Assembly (NCBI RefSeq): GCF_905163445.1
Contig: NW_024396998.1
Location: 92,242-156,241, forward strand
Origin: Pararge aegeria
Taxonomy: Eukaryota > Arthropoda > Insecta > Lepidoptera > Nymphalidae
DNA: 64,000 bases
Reading direction: 5' to 3'
Shown: positions 39,301 to 53,900 of the stretch, one piece after another
How positions within the stretch are numbered: the stretch's first letter is position 1
Layout of the letters: every line of letters starts with the position of its first letter
Program-made: the position numbers and the translations under genes
Notes under the pieces: generated by a model
What the model was told of the DNA's origin: nothing
Databases searched by the model: none
The model's input: the letters and a program-made list of their open reading frames with translations, nothing else

Positions 39301-39860
39301 ATGGTATTTTTTTAATATCATATCAATATTGTACCCCGCACGGGGGGAGGTAGGGGGGTAGGTAGTGACGAAAAATAACGATACGGGACTCTTACGAGGT
39401 CTCGTAATCGGAATGAGTTTCTGCGACTACCATTGTTTGTCGCGGGTAACGGGGAATCAGGGTTCGATTCCGGTGAGGGAGCCTGAGAAACTGCTACCAC
39501 ATCCAAGGAAGGCAGCAGGCGCGCAAATTACCCACTCCCTGCACGGGGGGGGAGGTACGGGTAGGTAGTGACGAAAAATAACGATACGGGACTCTTACGA
39601 GGTCTCGTCATCGAATAATCAATACACGAACTGCCCACACACTTGTAAATATAGACGCGCAAGATCGTTACACGAACCGCTTACCATTATAGTAAACTAC
39701 TATGCAAACACACATAACATATACGCAATAAGGGAACTTTAAATTGGAGATTTTACCCTACCACACCCGTCTGTCTCATTCTGAAAACTATTCAAAATAA
39801 TTGCTATTTTTCATTCTCATTCAAATATAAATAATAGTAAATAATATATAATTTTTGACT

Positions 39861-39931
39861 GAACTGAACCCAAGTGACCGGCCTGCGGCCGGGCACCCCT
39901 CGTATTCATGTTCTAACCTAACCTAACCTAA
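39861..39931. repeat. Left foldback arm carrying right-arm variants
   Basis: In the unit at 38980 the left arm reads AAGTGACCGGCCTGCGGCC, where all other left arms examined read AAGTGCCCGGCCTGTGGCC. The two changed bases (39877 and 39886) are those found in the reverse complement of the right arm. Confidence 0.85.
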
Positions 39932-42900
39932 ATCTAGTTTTGACACCTTTAGACTTTAGATTCAAGATTTAATGTGAATATATGCATTAATAAAAACTCA
40001 TTACTATTTTAATACTAGTTATGCTGCTGTTGATGCACTGATGAAAGCCAGATAGCTAGATCAGTGTTTAGTTAGTCGTAGTTGCCGGTGGGCTGAGGTC
40101 TAAAGGAATCCAAACTAGTTTTAAAAGGTTTGGATAGGTTAGGTTAGGTTAGAACATGAATAAGACGGGTGCCCGGCCGCAGGCCGGTCACTTAGGTTCA
40201 GTTCCGTTTAAAAAAAAAAAAAAACAAAAAACAAAACGTACCAATACAAAGTACTCTTATTCATATTAGAAGATATTGTAAAATAACAATTAATTTAATT
40301 TTTTTTTTTTTTTTTCACTTACACATTAGGCCCGTCGCGCCGCGCCACTACTATATGGGGCGAAGGTGCGAAGTCGACGGCGACGACAAAGTACCGAGTC
40401 TAAGGAGACTGATGGCGGCGCCGCACAGTGGCGTTATGTCTCTATAAAAGTGGTGGTCTTTTATTATGTTATTTATTAATGGTATTATTTTAATATCATA
40501 TCAATATTGTACCCCGCACAGGGGGGAGGTACGGGTAGGTAGTGACGAAAAATAACGATACGGGACTCTTACGAGGTCTCGTAATCGGAATGAGTTTCTG
40601 CGACTACCATTGTTTGTCGCGGGTAACGGGGAATCAGGGTTCGATTCCGGTGAGGGAGCCTGAGAAACTGCTACCACATCCAAGGAAGGCAGCAGGCGCG
40701 CAAATTACCCACTCCCTGCACGGGGGGGGAGGTACGGGTAGGTAGTGACGAAAAATAACGATACGGGACTCTTACGAGGTCTCGTCATCGAATAATCAAT
40801 ACACGAACTGCCCACACACTTGTAAATATAGACGCGCAAGATCGTTACACGAACCGCTTACCATTATAGTAAACTACTATGCAAACACACATAACATATA
40901 CGCAATAAGGGAACTTTAAATTGGAGATTTTACCCTACCACACCCGTCTGTCTCATTCTGAAAACTATTCAAAATAATTGCTATTTTTCATTCTCATTCA
41001 AATATAAATAATAGTAAATAATATATAATTTTTGACTGAACTGAACCCAAGTGCCCGGCCTGTGGCCGGGCACCCCTCGTATTCATGTTCTAACCTAACC
41101 TAACCTAAATCTAGTTTTGACACCTTTAGACTTTAGATTCAAGATTTAATGTGAATATATGCATTAATAAAAACTCATTACTATTTTAATACTAGTTATG
41201 CTGCTGTTGATGCACTGATGAAAGCCAGATAGCTAGATCAGTGTTTAGTTAGTCGTAGTTGCCGGTGGGCTGAGGTCTAAAGGAATCCAAACTAGTTTTA
41301 AAAGGTTTGGATAGGTTAGGTTAGGTTAGAACATGAATAAGACGGGTGCCCGGCCGCAGGCCGGTCACTTAGGTTCAGTTCCGTTTAAAAAAAAAAAAAA
41401 CAAAAAACAAAACGTACCAATACAAAGTACTCTTATTCATATTAGAAGATATTGTAAAATAACAATTAATTTAATTTTTTTTTTTTTTTTTTCACTTACA
41501 CATTAGGCCCGTCGCGCCGCGCCACTACTATATGGGGCGAAGGTGCGAAGTCGACGGCGACGACAAAGTACCGAGTCTAAGGAGACTGATGGCGGCGCCA
41601 CACAGTGGCGTTATGTCTCTATAAAAGTGGTGGTCTTTTATTATGTTATTTATTAATGGTATTATTTTAATATCATATCAATATTGTACCCCGCACAGGG
41701 GGGAGGTACGGGTAGGTAGTGACGAAAAATAACGATACGGGACTCTTACGAGGTCTCGCAATCGGAATGAGTACACTTTAAATATTTTAACGAGGTAAAA
41801 TTTAAGGGCATTGAGGGTCTGGTGCCAGTGGTGGTTGATTAGATCCACACACTATACTTTTTATAATTATGTGGCGTTATGTCTCTATAAAAGTGGTGGT
41901 CTTTTATTATGTTATTTATTAATGGTATTTTTTTAATATCATATCAATATTGTACCCCGCACGGGGGGAGGTAGGGGGGTAGGTAGTGACGAAAAATAAC
42001 GATACGGGACTCTTACGAGGTCTCGTAATCGGAATGAGTTTCTGCGACTACCATTGTTTGTCGCGGGTAACGGGGAATCAGGGTTCGATTCCGGTGAGGG
42101 AGCCTGAGAAACTGCTACCACATCCAAGGAAGGCAGCAGGCGCGCAAATTACCCACTCCCTGCACGGGGGGGGAGGTACGGGTAGGTAGTGACGAAAAAT
42201 AACGATACGGGACTCTTACGAGGTCTCGTCATCGAATAATCAATACACGAACTGCCCACACACTTGTAAATATAGACGCGCAAGATCGTTACACGAACCG
42301 CTTACCATTATAGTAAACTACTATGCAAACACACATAACATATACGCAATAAGGGAACTTTAAATTGGAGATTTTACCCTACCACACCCGTCTGTCTCAT
42401 TCTGAAAACTATTCAAAATAATTGCTATTTTTCATTCTCATTCAAATATAAATAATAGTAAATAATATATAATTTTTGACTGAACTGAACCCAAGTGCCC
42501 GGCCTGTGGCCGGGCACCCCTCGTATTCATGTTCTAACCTAACCTAACCTAAATCTAGTTTTGACACCTTTAGACTTTAGATTCAAGATTTAATGTGAAT
42601 ATATGCATTAATAAAAACTCATTACTATTTTAATACTAGTTATGCTGCTGTTGATGCACTGATGAAAGCCAGATAGCTAGATCAGTGTTTAGTTAGTCGT
42701 AGTTGCCGGTGGGCTGAGGTCTAAAGGAATCCAAACTAGTTTTAAAAGGTTTGGATAGGTTAGGTTAGGTTAGAACATGAATAAGACGGGTGCCCGGCCG
42801 CAGGCCGGTCACTTAGGTTCAGTTCCGTTTAAAAAAAAAAAAAACAAAAAACAAAACGTACCAATACAAAGTACTCTTATTCATATTAGAAGATATTGTA

Positions 42901-45900
42901 AAATAACAATTAATTTAATTTTTTTTTTTTTTTTTTCACTTACACATTAGGCCCGTCGCGCCGCGCCACTACTATATGGGGCGAAGGTGCGAAGTCGACG
43001 GCGACGACAAAGTACCGAGTCTAAGGAGACTGATGGCGGCGCCGCACAGTGGCGTTATGTCTCTATAAAAGTGGTGGTCTTTTATTATGTTATTTATTAA
43101 TGGTATTATTTTAATATCATATCAATATTGTACCCCGCACAGGGGGGAGGTACGGGTAGGTAGTGACGAAAAATAACGATACGGGACTCTTACGAGGTCT
43201 CGTAATCGGAATGAGTTTCTGCGACTACCATTGTTTGTCGCGGGTAACGGGGAATCAGGGTTCGATTCCGGTGAGGGAGCCTGAGAAACTGCTACCACAT
43301 CCAAGGAAGGCAGCAGGCGCGCAAATTACCCACTCCCTGCACGGGGGGGGAGGTACGGGTAGGTAGTGACGAAAAATAACGATACGGGACTCTTACGAGG
43401 TCTCGTCATCGAATAATCAATACACGAACTGCCCACACACTTGTAAATATAGACGCGCAAGATCGTTACACGAACCGCTTACCATTATAGTAAACTACTA
43501 TGCAAACACACATAACATATACGCAATAAGGGAACTTTAAATTGGAGATTTTACCCTACCACACCCGTCTGTCTCATTCTGAAAACTATTCAAAATAATT
43601 GCTATTTTTCATTCTCATTCAAATATAAATAATAGTAAATAATATATAATTTTTGACTGAACTGAACCCAAGTGCCCGGCCTGTGGCCGGGCACCCCTCG
43701 TATTCATGTTCTAACCTAACCTAACCTAAATCTAGTTTTGACACCTTTAGACTTTAGATTCAAGATTTAATGTGAATATATGCATTAATAAAAACTCATT
43801 ACTATTTTAATACTAGTTATGCTGCTGTTGATGCACTGATGAAAGCCAGATAGCTAGATCAGTGTTTAGTTAGTCGTAGTTGCCGGTGGGCTGAGGTCTA
43901 AAGGAATCCAAACTAGTTTTAAAAGGTTTGGATAGGTTAGGTTAGGTTAGAACATGAATAAGACGGGTGCCCGGCCGCAGGCCGGTCACTTAGGTTCAGT
44001 TCCGTTTAAAAAAAAAAAAAACAAAAAACAAAACGTACCAATACAAAGTACTCTTATTCATATTAGAAGATATTGTAAAATAACAATTAATTTAATTTTT
44101 TTTTTTTTTTTTTCACTTACACATTAGGCCCGTCGCGCCGCGCCACTACTATATGGGGCGAAGGTGCGAAGTCGACGGCGACGACAAAGTACCGAGTCTA
44201 AGGAGACTGATGGCGGCGCCACACAGTGGCGTTATGTCTCTATAAAAGTGGTGGTCTTTTATTATGTTATTTATTAATGGTATTATTTTAATATCATATC
44301 AATATTGTACCCCGCACAGGGGGGAGGTACGGGTAGGTAGTGACGAAAAATAACGATACGGGACTCTTACGAGGTCTCGCAATCGGAATGAGTACACTTT
44401 AAATATTTTAACGAGGTAAAATTTAAGGGCATTGAGGGTCTGGTGCCAGTGGTGGTTGATTAGATCCACACACTATACTTTTTATAATTATGTGGCGTTA
44501 TGTCTCTATAAAAGTGGTGGTCTTTTATTATGTTATTTATTAATGGTATTTTTTTAATATCATATCAATATTGTACCCCGCACGGGGGGAGGTAGGGGGG
44601 TAGGTAGTGACGAAAAATAACGATACGGGACTCTTACGAGGTCTCGTAATCGGAATGAGTTTCTGCGACTACCATTGTTTGTCGCGGGTAACGGGGAATC
44701 AGGGTTCGATTCCGGTGAGGGAGCCTGAGAAACTGCTACCACATCCAAGGAAGGCAGCAGGCGCGCAAATTACCCACTCCCTGCACGGGGGGGGAGGTAC
44801 GGGTAGGTAGTGACGAAAAATAACGATACGGGACTCTTACGAGGTCTCGTCATCGAATAATCAATACACGAACTGCCCACACACTTGTAAATATAGACGC
44901 GCAAGATCGTTACACGAACCGCTTACCATTATAGTAAACTACCATGCAAACACACATAACATATACGCAATAAGGGAACTTTAAATTGGAGATTTTACCC
45001 TACCACACCCGTCTGTCTCATTCTGAAAACTATTCAAAATAATTGCTATTTTTCATTCTCATTCAAATATAAATAATAGTAAATAATATATAATTTTTGA
45101 CTGAACTGAACCCAAGTGCCCGGCCTGTGGCCGGGCACCCCTCGTATTCATGTTCTAACCTAACCTAACCTAAATCTAGTTTTGACACCTTTAGACTTTA
45201 GATTCAAGATTTAATGTGAATATATGCATTAATAAAAACTCATTACTATTTTAATACTAGTTATGCTGCTGTTGATGCACTGATGAAAGCCAGATAGCTA
45301 GATCAGTGTTTAGTTAGTCGTAGTTGCCGGTGGGCTGAGGTCTAAAGGAATCCAAACTAGTTTTAAAAGGTTTGGATAGGTTAGGTTAGGTTAGAACATG
45401 AATAAGACGGGTGCCCGGCCGCAGGCCGGTCACTTAGGTTCAGTTCCGTTTAAAAAAAAAAAAAACAAAAAACAAAACGTACCAATACAAAGTACTCTTA
45501 TTCATATTAGAAGATATTGTAAAATAACAATTAATTTAATTTTTTTTTTTTTTTTTCACTTACACATTAGGCCCGTCGCGCCGCGCCACTACTATATGGG
45601 GCGAAGGTGCGAAGTCGACGGCGACGACAAAGTACCGAGTCTAAGGAGACTGATGGCGGCGCCGCACAGTGGCGTTATGTCTCTATAAAAGTGGTGGTCT
45701 TTTATTATGTTATTTATTAATGGTATTATTTTAATATCATATCAATATTGTACCCCGCACAGGGGGGAGGTACGGGTAGGTAGTGACGAAAAATAACGAT
45801 ACGGGACTCTTACGAGGTCTCGTAATCGGAATGAGTTTCTGCGACTACCATTGTTTGTCGCGGGTAACGGGGAATCAGGGTTCGATTCCGGTGAGGGAGC

Positions 45901-48519
45901 CTGAGAAACTGCTACCACATCCAAGGAAGGCAGCAGGCGCGCAAATTACCCACTCCCTGCACGGGGGGGGAGGTACGGGTAGGTAGTGACGAAAAATAAC
46001 GATACGGGACTCTTACGAGGTCTCGTCATCGAATAATCAATACACGAACTGCCCACACACTTGTAAATATAGACGCGCAAGATCGTTACACGAACCGCTT
46101 ACCATTATAGTAAACTACTATGCAAACACACATAACATATACGCAATAAGGGAACTTTAAATTGGAGATTTTACCCTACCACACCCGTCTGTCTCATTCT
46201 GAAAACTATTCAAAATAATTGCTATTTTTCATTCTCATTCAAATATAAATAATAGTAAATAATATATAATTTTTGACTGAACTGAACCCAAGTGCCCGGC
46301 CTGTGGCCGGGCACCCCTCGTATTCATGTTCTAACCTAACCTAACCTAAATCTAGTTTTGACACCTTTAGACTTTAGATTCAAGATTTAATGTGAATATA
46401 TGCATTAATAAAAACTCATTACTATTTTAATACTAGTTATGCTGCTGTTGATGCACTGATGAAAGCCAGATAGCTAGATCAGTGTTTAGTTAGTCGTAGT
46501 TGCCGGTGGGCTGAGGTCTAAAGGAATCCAAACTAGTTTTAAAAGGTTTGGATAGGTTAGGTTAGGTTAGAACATGAATAAGACGGGTGCCCGGCCGCAG
46601 GCCGGTCACTTAGGTTCAGTTCCGTTTAAAAAAAAAAAAAACAAAAAACAAAACGTACCAATACAAAGTACTCTTATTCATATTAGAAGATATTGTAAAA
46701 TAACAATTAATTTAATTTTTTTTTTTTTTTTTTCACTTACACATTAGGCCCGTCGCGCCGCGCCACTACTATATGGGGCGAAGGTGCGAAGTCGACGGCG
46801 ACGACAAAGTACCGAGTCTAAGGAGACTGATGGCGGCGCCACACAGTGGCGTTATGTCTCTATAAAAGTGGTGGTCTTTTATTATGTTATTTATTAATGG
46901 TATTATTTTAATATCATATCAATATTGTACCCCGCACAGGGGGGAGGTACGGGTAGGTAGTGACGAAAAATAACGATACGGGACTCTTACGAGGTCTCGC
47001 AATCGGAATGAGTACACTTTAAATATTTTAACGAGGTAAAATTTAAGGGCATTGAGGGTCTGGTGCCAGTGGTGGTTGATTAGATCCACACACTATACTT
47101 TTTATAATTATGTGGCGTTATGTCTCTATAAAAGTGGTGGTCTTTTATTATGTTATTTATTAATGGTATTTTTTTAATATCATATCAATATTGTACCCCG
47201 CACGGGGGGAGGTAGGGGGGTAGGTAGTGACGAAAAATAACGATACGGGACTCTTACGAGGTCTCGTAATCGGAATGAGTTTCTGCGACTACCATTGTTT
47301 GTCGCGGGTAACGGGGAATCAGGGTTCGATTCCGGTGAGGGAGCCTGAGAAACTGCTACCACATCCAAGGAAGGCAGCAGGCGCGCAAATTACCCACTCC
47401 CTGCACGGGGGGGGAGGTACGGGTAGGTAGTGACGAAAAATAACGATACGGGACTCTTACGAGGTCTCGTCATCGAATAATCAATACACGAACTGCCCAC
47501 ACACTTGTAAATATAGACGCGCAAGATCGTTACACGAACCGCTTACCATTATAGTAAACTACTATGCAAACACACATAACATATACGCAATAAGGGAACT
47601 TTAAATTGGAGATTTTACCCTACCACACCCGTCTGTCTCATTCTGAAAACTATTCAAAATAATTGCTATTTTTCATTCTCATTCAAATATAAATAATAGT
47701 AAATAATATATAATTTTTGACTGAACTGAACCCAAGTGCCCGGCCTGTGGCCGGGCACCCCTCGTATTCATGTTCTAACCTAACCTAACCTAAATCTAGT
47801 TTTGACACCTTTAGACTTTAGATTCAAGATTTAATGTGAATATATGCATTAATAAAAACTCATTACTATTTTAATACTAGTTATGCTGCTGTTGATGCAC
47901 TGATGAAAGCCAGATAGCTAGATCAGTGTTTAGTTAGTCGTAGTTGCCGGTGGGCTGAGGTCTAAAGGAATCCAAACTAGTTTTAAAAGGTTTGGATAGG
48001 TTAGGTTAGGTTAGAACATGAATAAGACGGGTGCCCGGCCGCAGGCCGGTCACTTAGGTTCAGTTCCGTTTAAAAAAAAAAAAAACAAAAAACAAAACGT
48101 ACCAATACAAAGTACTCTTATTCATATTAGAAGATATTGTAAAATAACAATTAATTTAATTTTTTTTTTTTTTTTTTCACTTACACATTAGGCCCGTCGC
48201 GCCGCGCCACTACTATATGGGGCGAAGGTGCGAAGTCGACGGCGACGACAAAGTACCGAGTCTAAGGAGACTGATGGCGGCGCCGCACAGTGGCGTTATG
48301 TCTCTATAAAAGTGGTGGTCTTTTATTATGTTATTTATTAATGGTATTATTTTAATATCATATCAATATTGTACCCCGCACAGGGGGGAGGTACGGGTAG
48401 GTAGTGACGAAAAATAACGATACGGGACTCTTACGAGGTCTCGTAATCGGAATGAGTTTCTGCGACTACCATTGTTTGTCGCGGGTAACGGGGAATCAGG
48501 GTTCGATTCCGGTGAGGGA

Positions 48520-48569
48520 GCCTGAGAAACTGCTACCACATCCAGCCTGAGAAACTGCTACCACATCCA
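48520..48569. repeat. 25-bp tandem duplication inside an 18S-derived tract
   Basis: In the S unit at 48285 the segment from GCCTGAGAAACTG to ACATCCA occurs twice in direct succession (48520-48544 and 48545-48569). No other unit has it. Confidence 0.95.
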
Positions 48570-50931
48570 AGGAAGGCAGCAGGCGCGCAAATTACCCACT
48601 CCCTGCACGGGGGGGGAGGTACGGGTAGGTAGTGACGAAAAATAACGATACGGGACTCTTACGAGGTCTCGTCATCGAATAATCAATACACGAACTGCCC
48701 ACACACTTGTAAATATAGACGCGCAAGATCGTTACACGAACCGCTTACCATTATAGTAAACTACTATGCAAACACACATAACATATACGCAATAAGGGAA
48801 CTTTAAATTGGAGATTTTACCCTACCACACCCGTCTGTCTCATTCTGAAAACTATTCAAAATAATTGCTATTTTTCATTCTCATTCAAATATAAATAATA
48901 GTAAATAATATATAATTTTTGACTGAACTGAACCCAAGTGCCCGGCCTGTGGCCGGGCACCCCTCGTATTCATGTTCTAACCTAACCTAACCTAAATCTA
49001 GTTTTGACACCTTTAGACTTTAGATTCAAGATTTAATGTGAATATATGCATTAATAAAAACTCATTACTATTTTAATACTAGTTATGCTGCTGTTGATGC
49101 ACTGATGAAAGCCAGATAGCTAGATCAGTGTTTAGTTAGTCGTAGTTGCCGGTGGGCTGAGGTCTAAAGGAATCCAAACTAGTTTTAAAAGGTTTGGATA
49201 GGTTAGGTTAGGTTAGAACATGAATAAGACGGGTGCCCGGCCGCAGGCCGGTCACTTAGGTTCAGTTCCGTTTAAAAAAAAAAAAAACAAAAAACAAAAC
49301 GTACCAATACAAAGTACTCTTATTCATATTAGAAGATATTGTAAAATAACAATTAATTTAATTTTTTTTTTTTTTTTTTCACTTACACATTAGGCCCGTC
49401 GCGCCGCGCCACTACTATATGGGGCGAAGGTGCGAAGTCGACGGCGACGACAAAGTACCGAGTCTAAGGAGACTGATGGCGGCGCCACACAGTGGCGTTA
49501 TGTCTCTATAAAAGTGGTGGTCTTTTATTATGTTATTTATTAATGGTATTATTTTAATATCATATCAATATTGTACCCCGCACAGGGGGGAGGTACGGGT
49601 AGGTAGTGACGAAAAATAACGATACGGGACTCTTACGAGGTCTCGCAATCGGAATGAGTACACTTTAAATATTTTAACGAGGTAAAATTTAAGGGCATTG
49701 AGGGTCTGGTGCCAGTGGTGGTTGATTAGATCCACACACTATACTTTTTATAATTATGTGGCGTTATGTCTCTATAAAAGTGGTGGTCTTTTATTATGTT
49801 ATTTATTAATGGTATTTTTTTAATATCATATCAATATTGTACCCCGCACGGGGGGAGGTAGGGGGGTAGGTAGTGACGAAAAATAACGATACGGGACTCT
49901 TACGAGGTCTCGTAATCGGAATGAGTTTCTGCGACTACCATTGTTTGTCGCGGGTAACGGGGAATCAGGGTTCGATTCCGGTGAGGGAGCCTGAGAAACT
50001 GCTACCACATCCAAGGAAGGCAGCAGGCGCGCAAATTACCCACTCCCTGCACGGGGGGGGAGGTACGGGTAGGTAGTGACGAAAAATAACGATACGGGAC
50101 TCTTACGAGGTCTCGTCATCGAATAATCAATACACGAACTGCCCACACACTTGTAAATATAGACGCGCAAGATCGTTACACGAACCGCTTACCATTATAG
50201 TAAACTACTATGCAAACACACATAACATATACGCAATAAGGGAACTTTAAATTGGAGATTTTACCCTACCACACCCGTCTGTCTCATTCTGAAAACTATT
50301 CAAAATAATTGCTATTTTTCATTCTCATTCAAATATAAATAATAGTAAATAATATATAATTTTTGACTGAACTGAACCCAAGTGCCCGGCCTGTGGCCGG
50401 GCACCCCTCGTATTCATGTTCTAACCTAACCTAACCTAAATCTAGTTTTGACACCTTTAGACTTTAGATTCAAGATTTAATGTGAATATATGCATTAATA
50501 AAAACTCATTACTATTTTAATACTAGTTATGCTGCTGTTGATGCACTGATGAAAGCCAGATAGCTAGATCAGTGTTTAGTTAGTCGTAGTTGCCGGTGGG
50601 CTGAGGTCTAAAGGAATCCAAACTAGTTTTAAAAGGTTTGGATAGGTTAGGTTAGGTTAGAACATGAATAAGACGGGTGCCCGGCCGCAGGCCGGTCACT
50701 TAGGTTCAGTTCCGTTTAAAAAAAAAAAAAACAAAAAACAAAACGTACCAATACAAAGTACTCTTATTCATATTAGAAGATATTGTAAAATAACAATTAA
50801 TTTAATTTTTTTTTTTTTTTTTTCACTTACACATTAGGCCCGTCGCGCCGCGCCACTACTATATGGGGCGAAGGTGCGAAGTCGACGGCGACGACAAAGT
50901 ACCGAGTCTAAGGAGACTGATGGCGGCGCCG

Positions 50932-53900
50932 CACAGTGGCGTTATGTCTCTATAAAAGTGGTGGTCTTTTATTATGTTATTTATTAATGGTATTATTTTA
51001 ATATCATATCAATATTGTACCCCGCACAGGGGGGAGGTACGGGTAGGTAGTGACGAAAAATAACGATACGGGACTCTTACGAGGTCTCGTAATCGGAATG
51101 AGTTTCTGCGACTACCATTGTTTGTCGCGGGTAACGGGGAATCAGGGTTCGATTCCGGTGAGGGAGCCTGAGAAACTGCTACCACATCCAAGGAAGGCAG
51201 CAGGCGCGCAAATTACCCACTCCCTGCACGGGGGGGGAGGTACGGGTAGGTAGTGACGAAAAATAACGATACGGGACTCTTACGAGGTCTCGTCATCGAA
51301 TAATCAATACACGAACTGCCCACACACTTGTAAATATAGACGCGCAAGATCGTTACACGAACCGCTTACCATTATAGTAAACTACTATGCAAACACACAT
51401 AACATATACGCAATAAGGGAACTTTAAATTGGAGATTTTACCCTACCACACCCGTCTGTCTCATTCTGAAAACTATTCAAAATAATTGCTATTTTTCATT
51501 CTCATTCAAATATAAATAATAGTAAATAATATATAATTTTTGACTGAACTGAACCCAAGTGCCCGGCCTGTGGCCGGGCACCCCTCGTATTCATGTTCTA
51601 ACCTAACCTAACCTAAATCTAGTTTTGACACCTTTAGACTTTAGATTCAAGATTTAATGTGAATATATGCATTAATAAAAACTCATTACTATTTTAATAC
51701 TAGTTATGCTGCTGTTGATGCACTGATGAAAGCCAGATAGCTAGATCAGTGTTTAGTTAGTCGTAGTTGCCGGTGGGCTGAGGTCTAAAGGAATCCAAAC
51801 TAGTTTTAAAAGGTTTGGATAGGTTAGGTTAGGTTAGAACATGAATAAGACGGGTGCCCGGCCGCAGGCCGGTCACTTAGGTTCAGTTCCGTTTAAAAAA
51901 AAAAAAAAACAAAAAACAAAACGTACCAATACAAAGTACTCTTATTCATATTAGAAGATATTGTAAAATAACAATTAATTTAATTTTTTTTTTTTTTTTT
52001 CACTTACACATTAGGCCCGTCGCGCCGCGCCACTACTATATGGGGCGAAGGTGCGAAGTCGACGGCGACGACAAAGTACCGAGTCTAAGGAGACTGATGG
52101 CGGCGCCGCACAGTGGCGTTATGTCTCTATAAAAGTGGTGGTCTTTTATTATGTTATTTATTAATGGTATTATTTTAATATCATATCAATATTGTACCCC
52201 GCACAGGGGGGAGGTACGGGTAGGTAGTGACGAAAAATAACGATACGGGACTCTTACGAGGTCTCGTAATCGGAATGAGTTTCTGCGACTACCATTGTTT
52301 GTCGCGGGTAACGGGGAATCAGGGTTCGATTCCGGTGAGGGAGCCTGAGAAACTGCTACCACATCCAAGGAAGGCAGCAGGCGCGCAAATTACCCACTCC
52401 CTGCACGGGGGGGGAGGTACGGGTAGGTAGTGACGAAAAATAACGATACGGGACTCTTACGAGGTCTCGTCATCGAATAATCAATACACGAACTGCCCAC
52501 ACACTTGTAAATATAGACGCGCAAGATCGTTACACGAACCGCTTACCATTATAGTAAACTACTATGCAAACACACATAACATATACGCAATAAGGGAACT
52601 TTAAATTGGAGATTTTACCCTACCACACCCGTCTGTCTCATTCTGAAAACTATTCAAAATAATTGCTATTTTTCATTCTCATTCAAATATAAATAATAGT
52701 AAATAATATATAATTTTTGACTGAACTGAACCCAAGTGCCCGGCCTGTGGCCGGGCACCCCTCGTATTCATGTTCTAACCTAACCTAACCTAAATCTAGT
52801 TTTGACACCTTTAGACTTTAGATTCAAGATTTAATGTGAATATATGCATTAATAAAAACTCATTACTATTTTAATACTAGTTATGCTGCTGTTGATGCAC
52901 TGATGAAAGCCAGATAGCTAGATCAGTGTTTAGTTAGTCGTAGTTGCCGGTGGGCTGAGGTCTAAAGGAATCCAAACTAGTTTTAAAAGGTTTGGATAGG
53001 TTAGGTTAGGTTAGAACATGAATAAGACGGGTGCCCGGCCGCAGGCCGGTCACTTAGGTTCAGTTCCGTTTAAAAAAAAAAAAAACAAAAAACAAAACGT
53101 ACCAATACAAAGTACTCTTATTCATATTAGAAGATATTGTAAAATAACAATTAATTTAATTTTTTTTTTTTTTTTTTCACTTACACATTAGGCCCGTCGC
53201 GCCGCGCCACTACTATATGGGGCGAAGGTGCGAAGTCGACGGCGACGACAAAGTACCGAGTCTAAGGAGACTGATGGCGGCGCCACACAGTGGCGTTATG
53301 TCTCTATAAAAGTGGTGGTCTTTTATTATGTTATTTATTAATGGTATTATTTTAATATCATATCAATATTGTACCCCGCACAGGGGGGAGGTACGGGTAG
53401 GTAGTGACGAAAAATAACGATACGGGACTCTTACGAGGTCTCGTAATCGGAATGAGTTTCTGCGACTACCATTGTTTGTCGCGGGTAACGGGGAATCAGG
53501 GTTCGATTCCGGTGAGGGAGCCTGAGAAACTGCTACCACATCCAAGGAAGGCAGCAGGCGCGCAAATTACCCACTCCCTGCACGGGGGGGGAGGTACGGG
53601 TAGGTAGTGACGAAAAATAACGATACGGGACTCTTACGAGGTCTCGTCATCGAATAATCAATACACGAACTGCCCACACACTTGTAAATATAGACGCGCA
53701 AGATCGTTACACGAACCGCTTACCATTATAGTAAACTACTATGCAAACACACATAACATATACGCAATAAGGGAACTTTAAATTGGAGATTTTACCCTAC
53801 CACACCCGTCTGTCTCATTCTGAAAACTATTCAAAATAATTGCTATTTTTCATTCTCATTCAAATATAAATAATAGTAAATAATATATAATTTTTGACTG

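Larger units (their letters stand above)
36361..50931. repeat. Subtelomeric satellite, block 5 (alternating L-S higher-order repeat)
   Basis: Units alternate strictly: L 36361, S 37804, L 38980, S 40424, L 41601, S 43045, L 44222, S 45665, L 46842, S 48285, L 49488. The L-to-L spacing is 2619, 2621, 2621, 2620 and 2646 bp; the last is enlarged by a 25-bp duplication. L members begin GCCACACAG and S members GCCGCACAG, so the dimer itself is the unit being homogenised. Confidence 0.94.
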
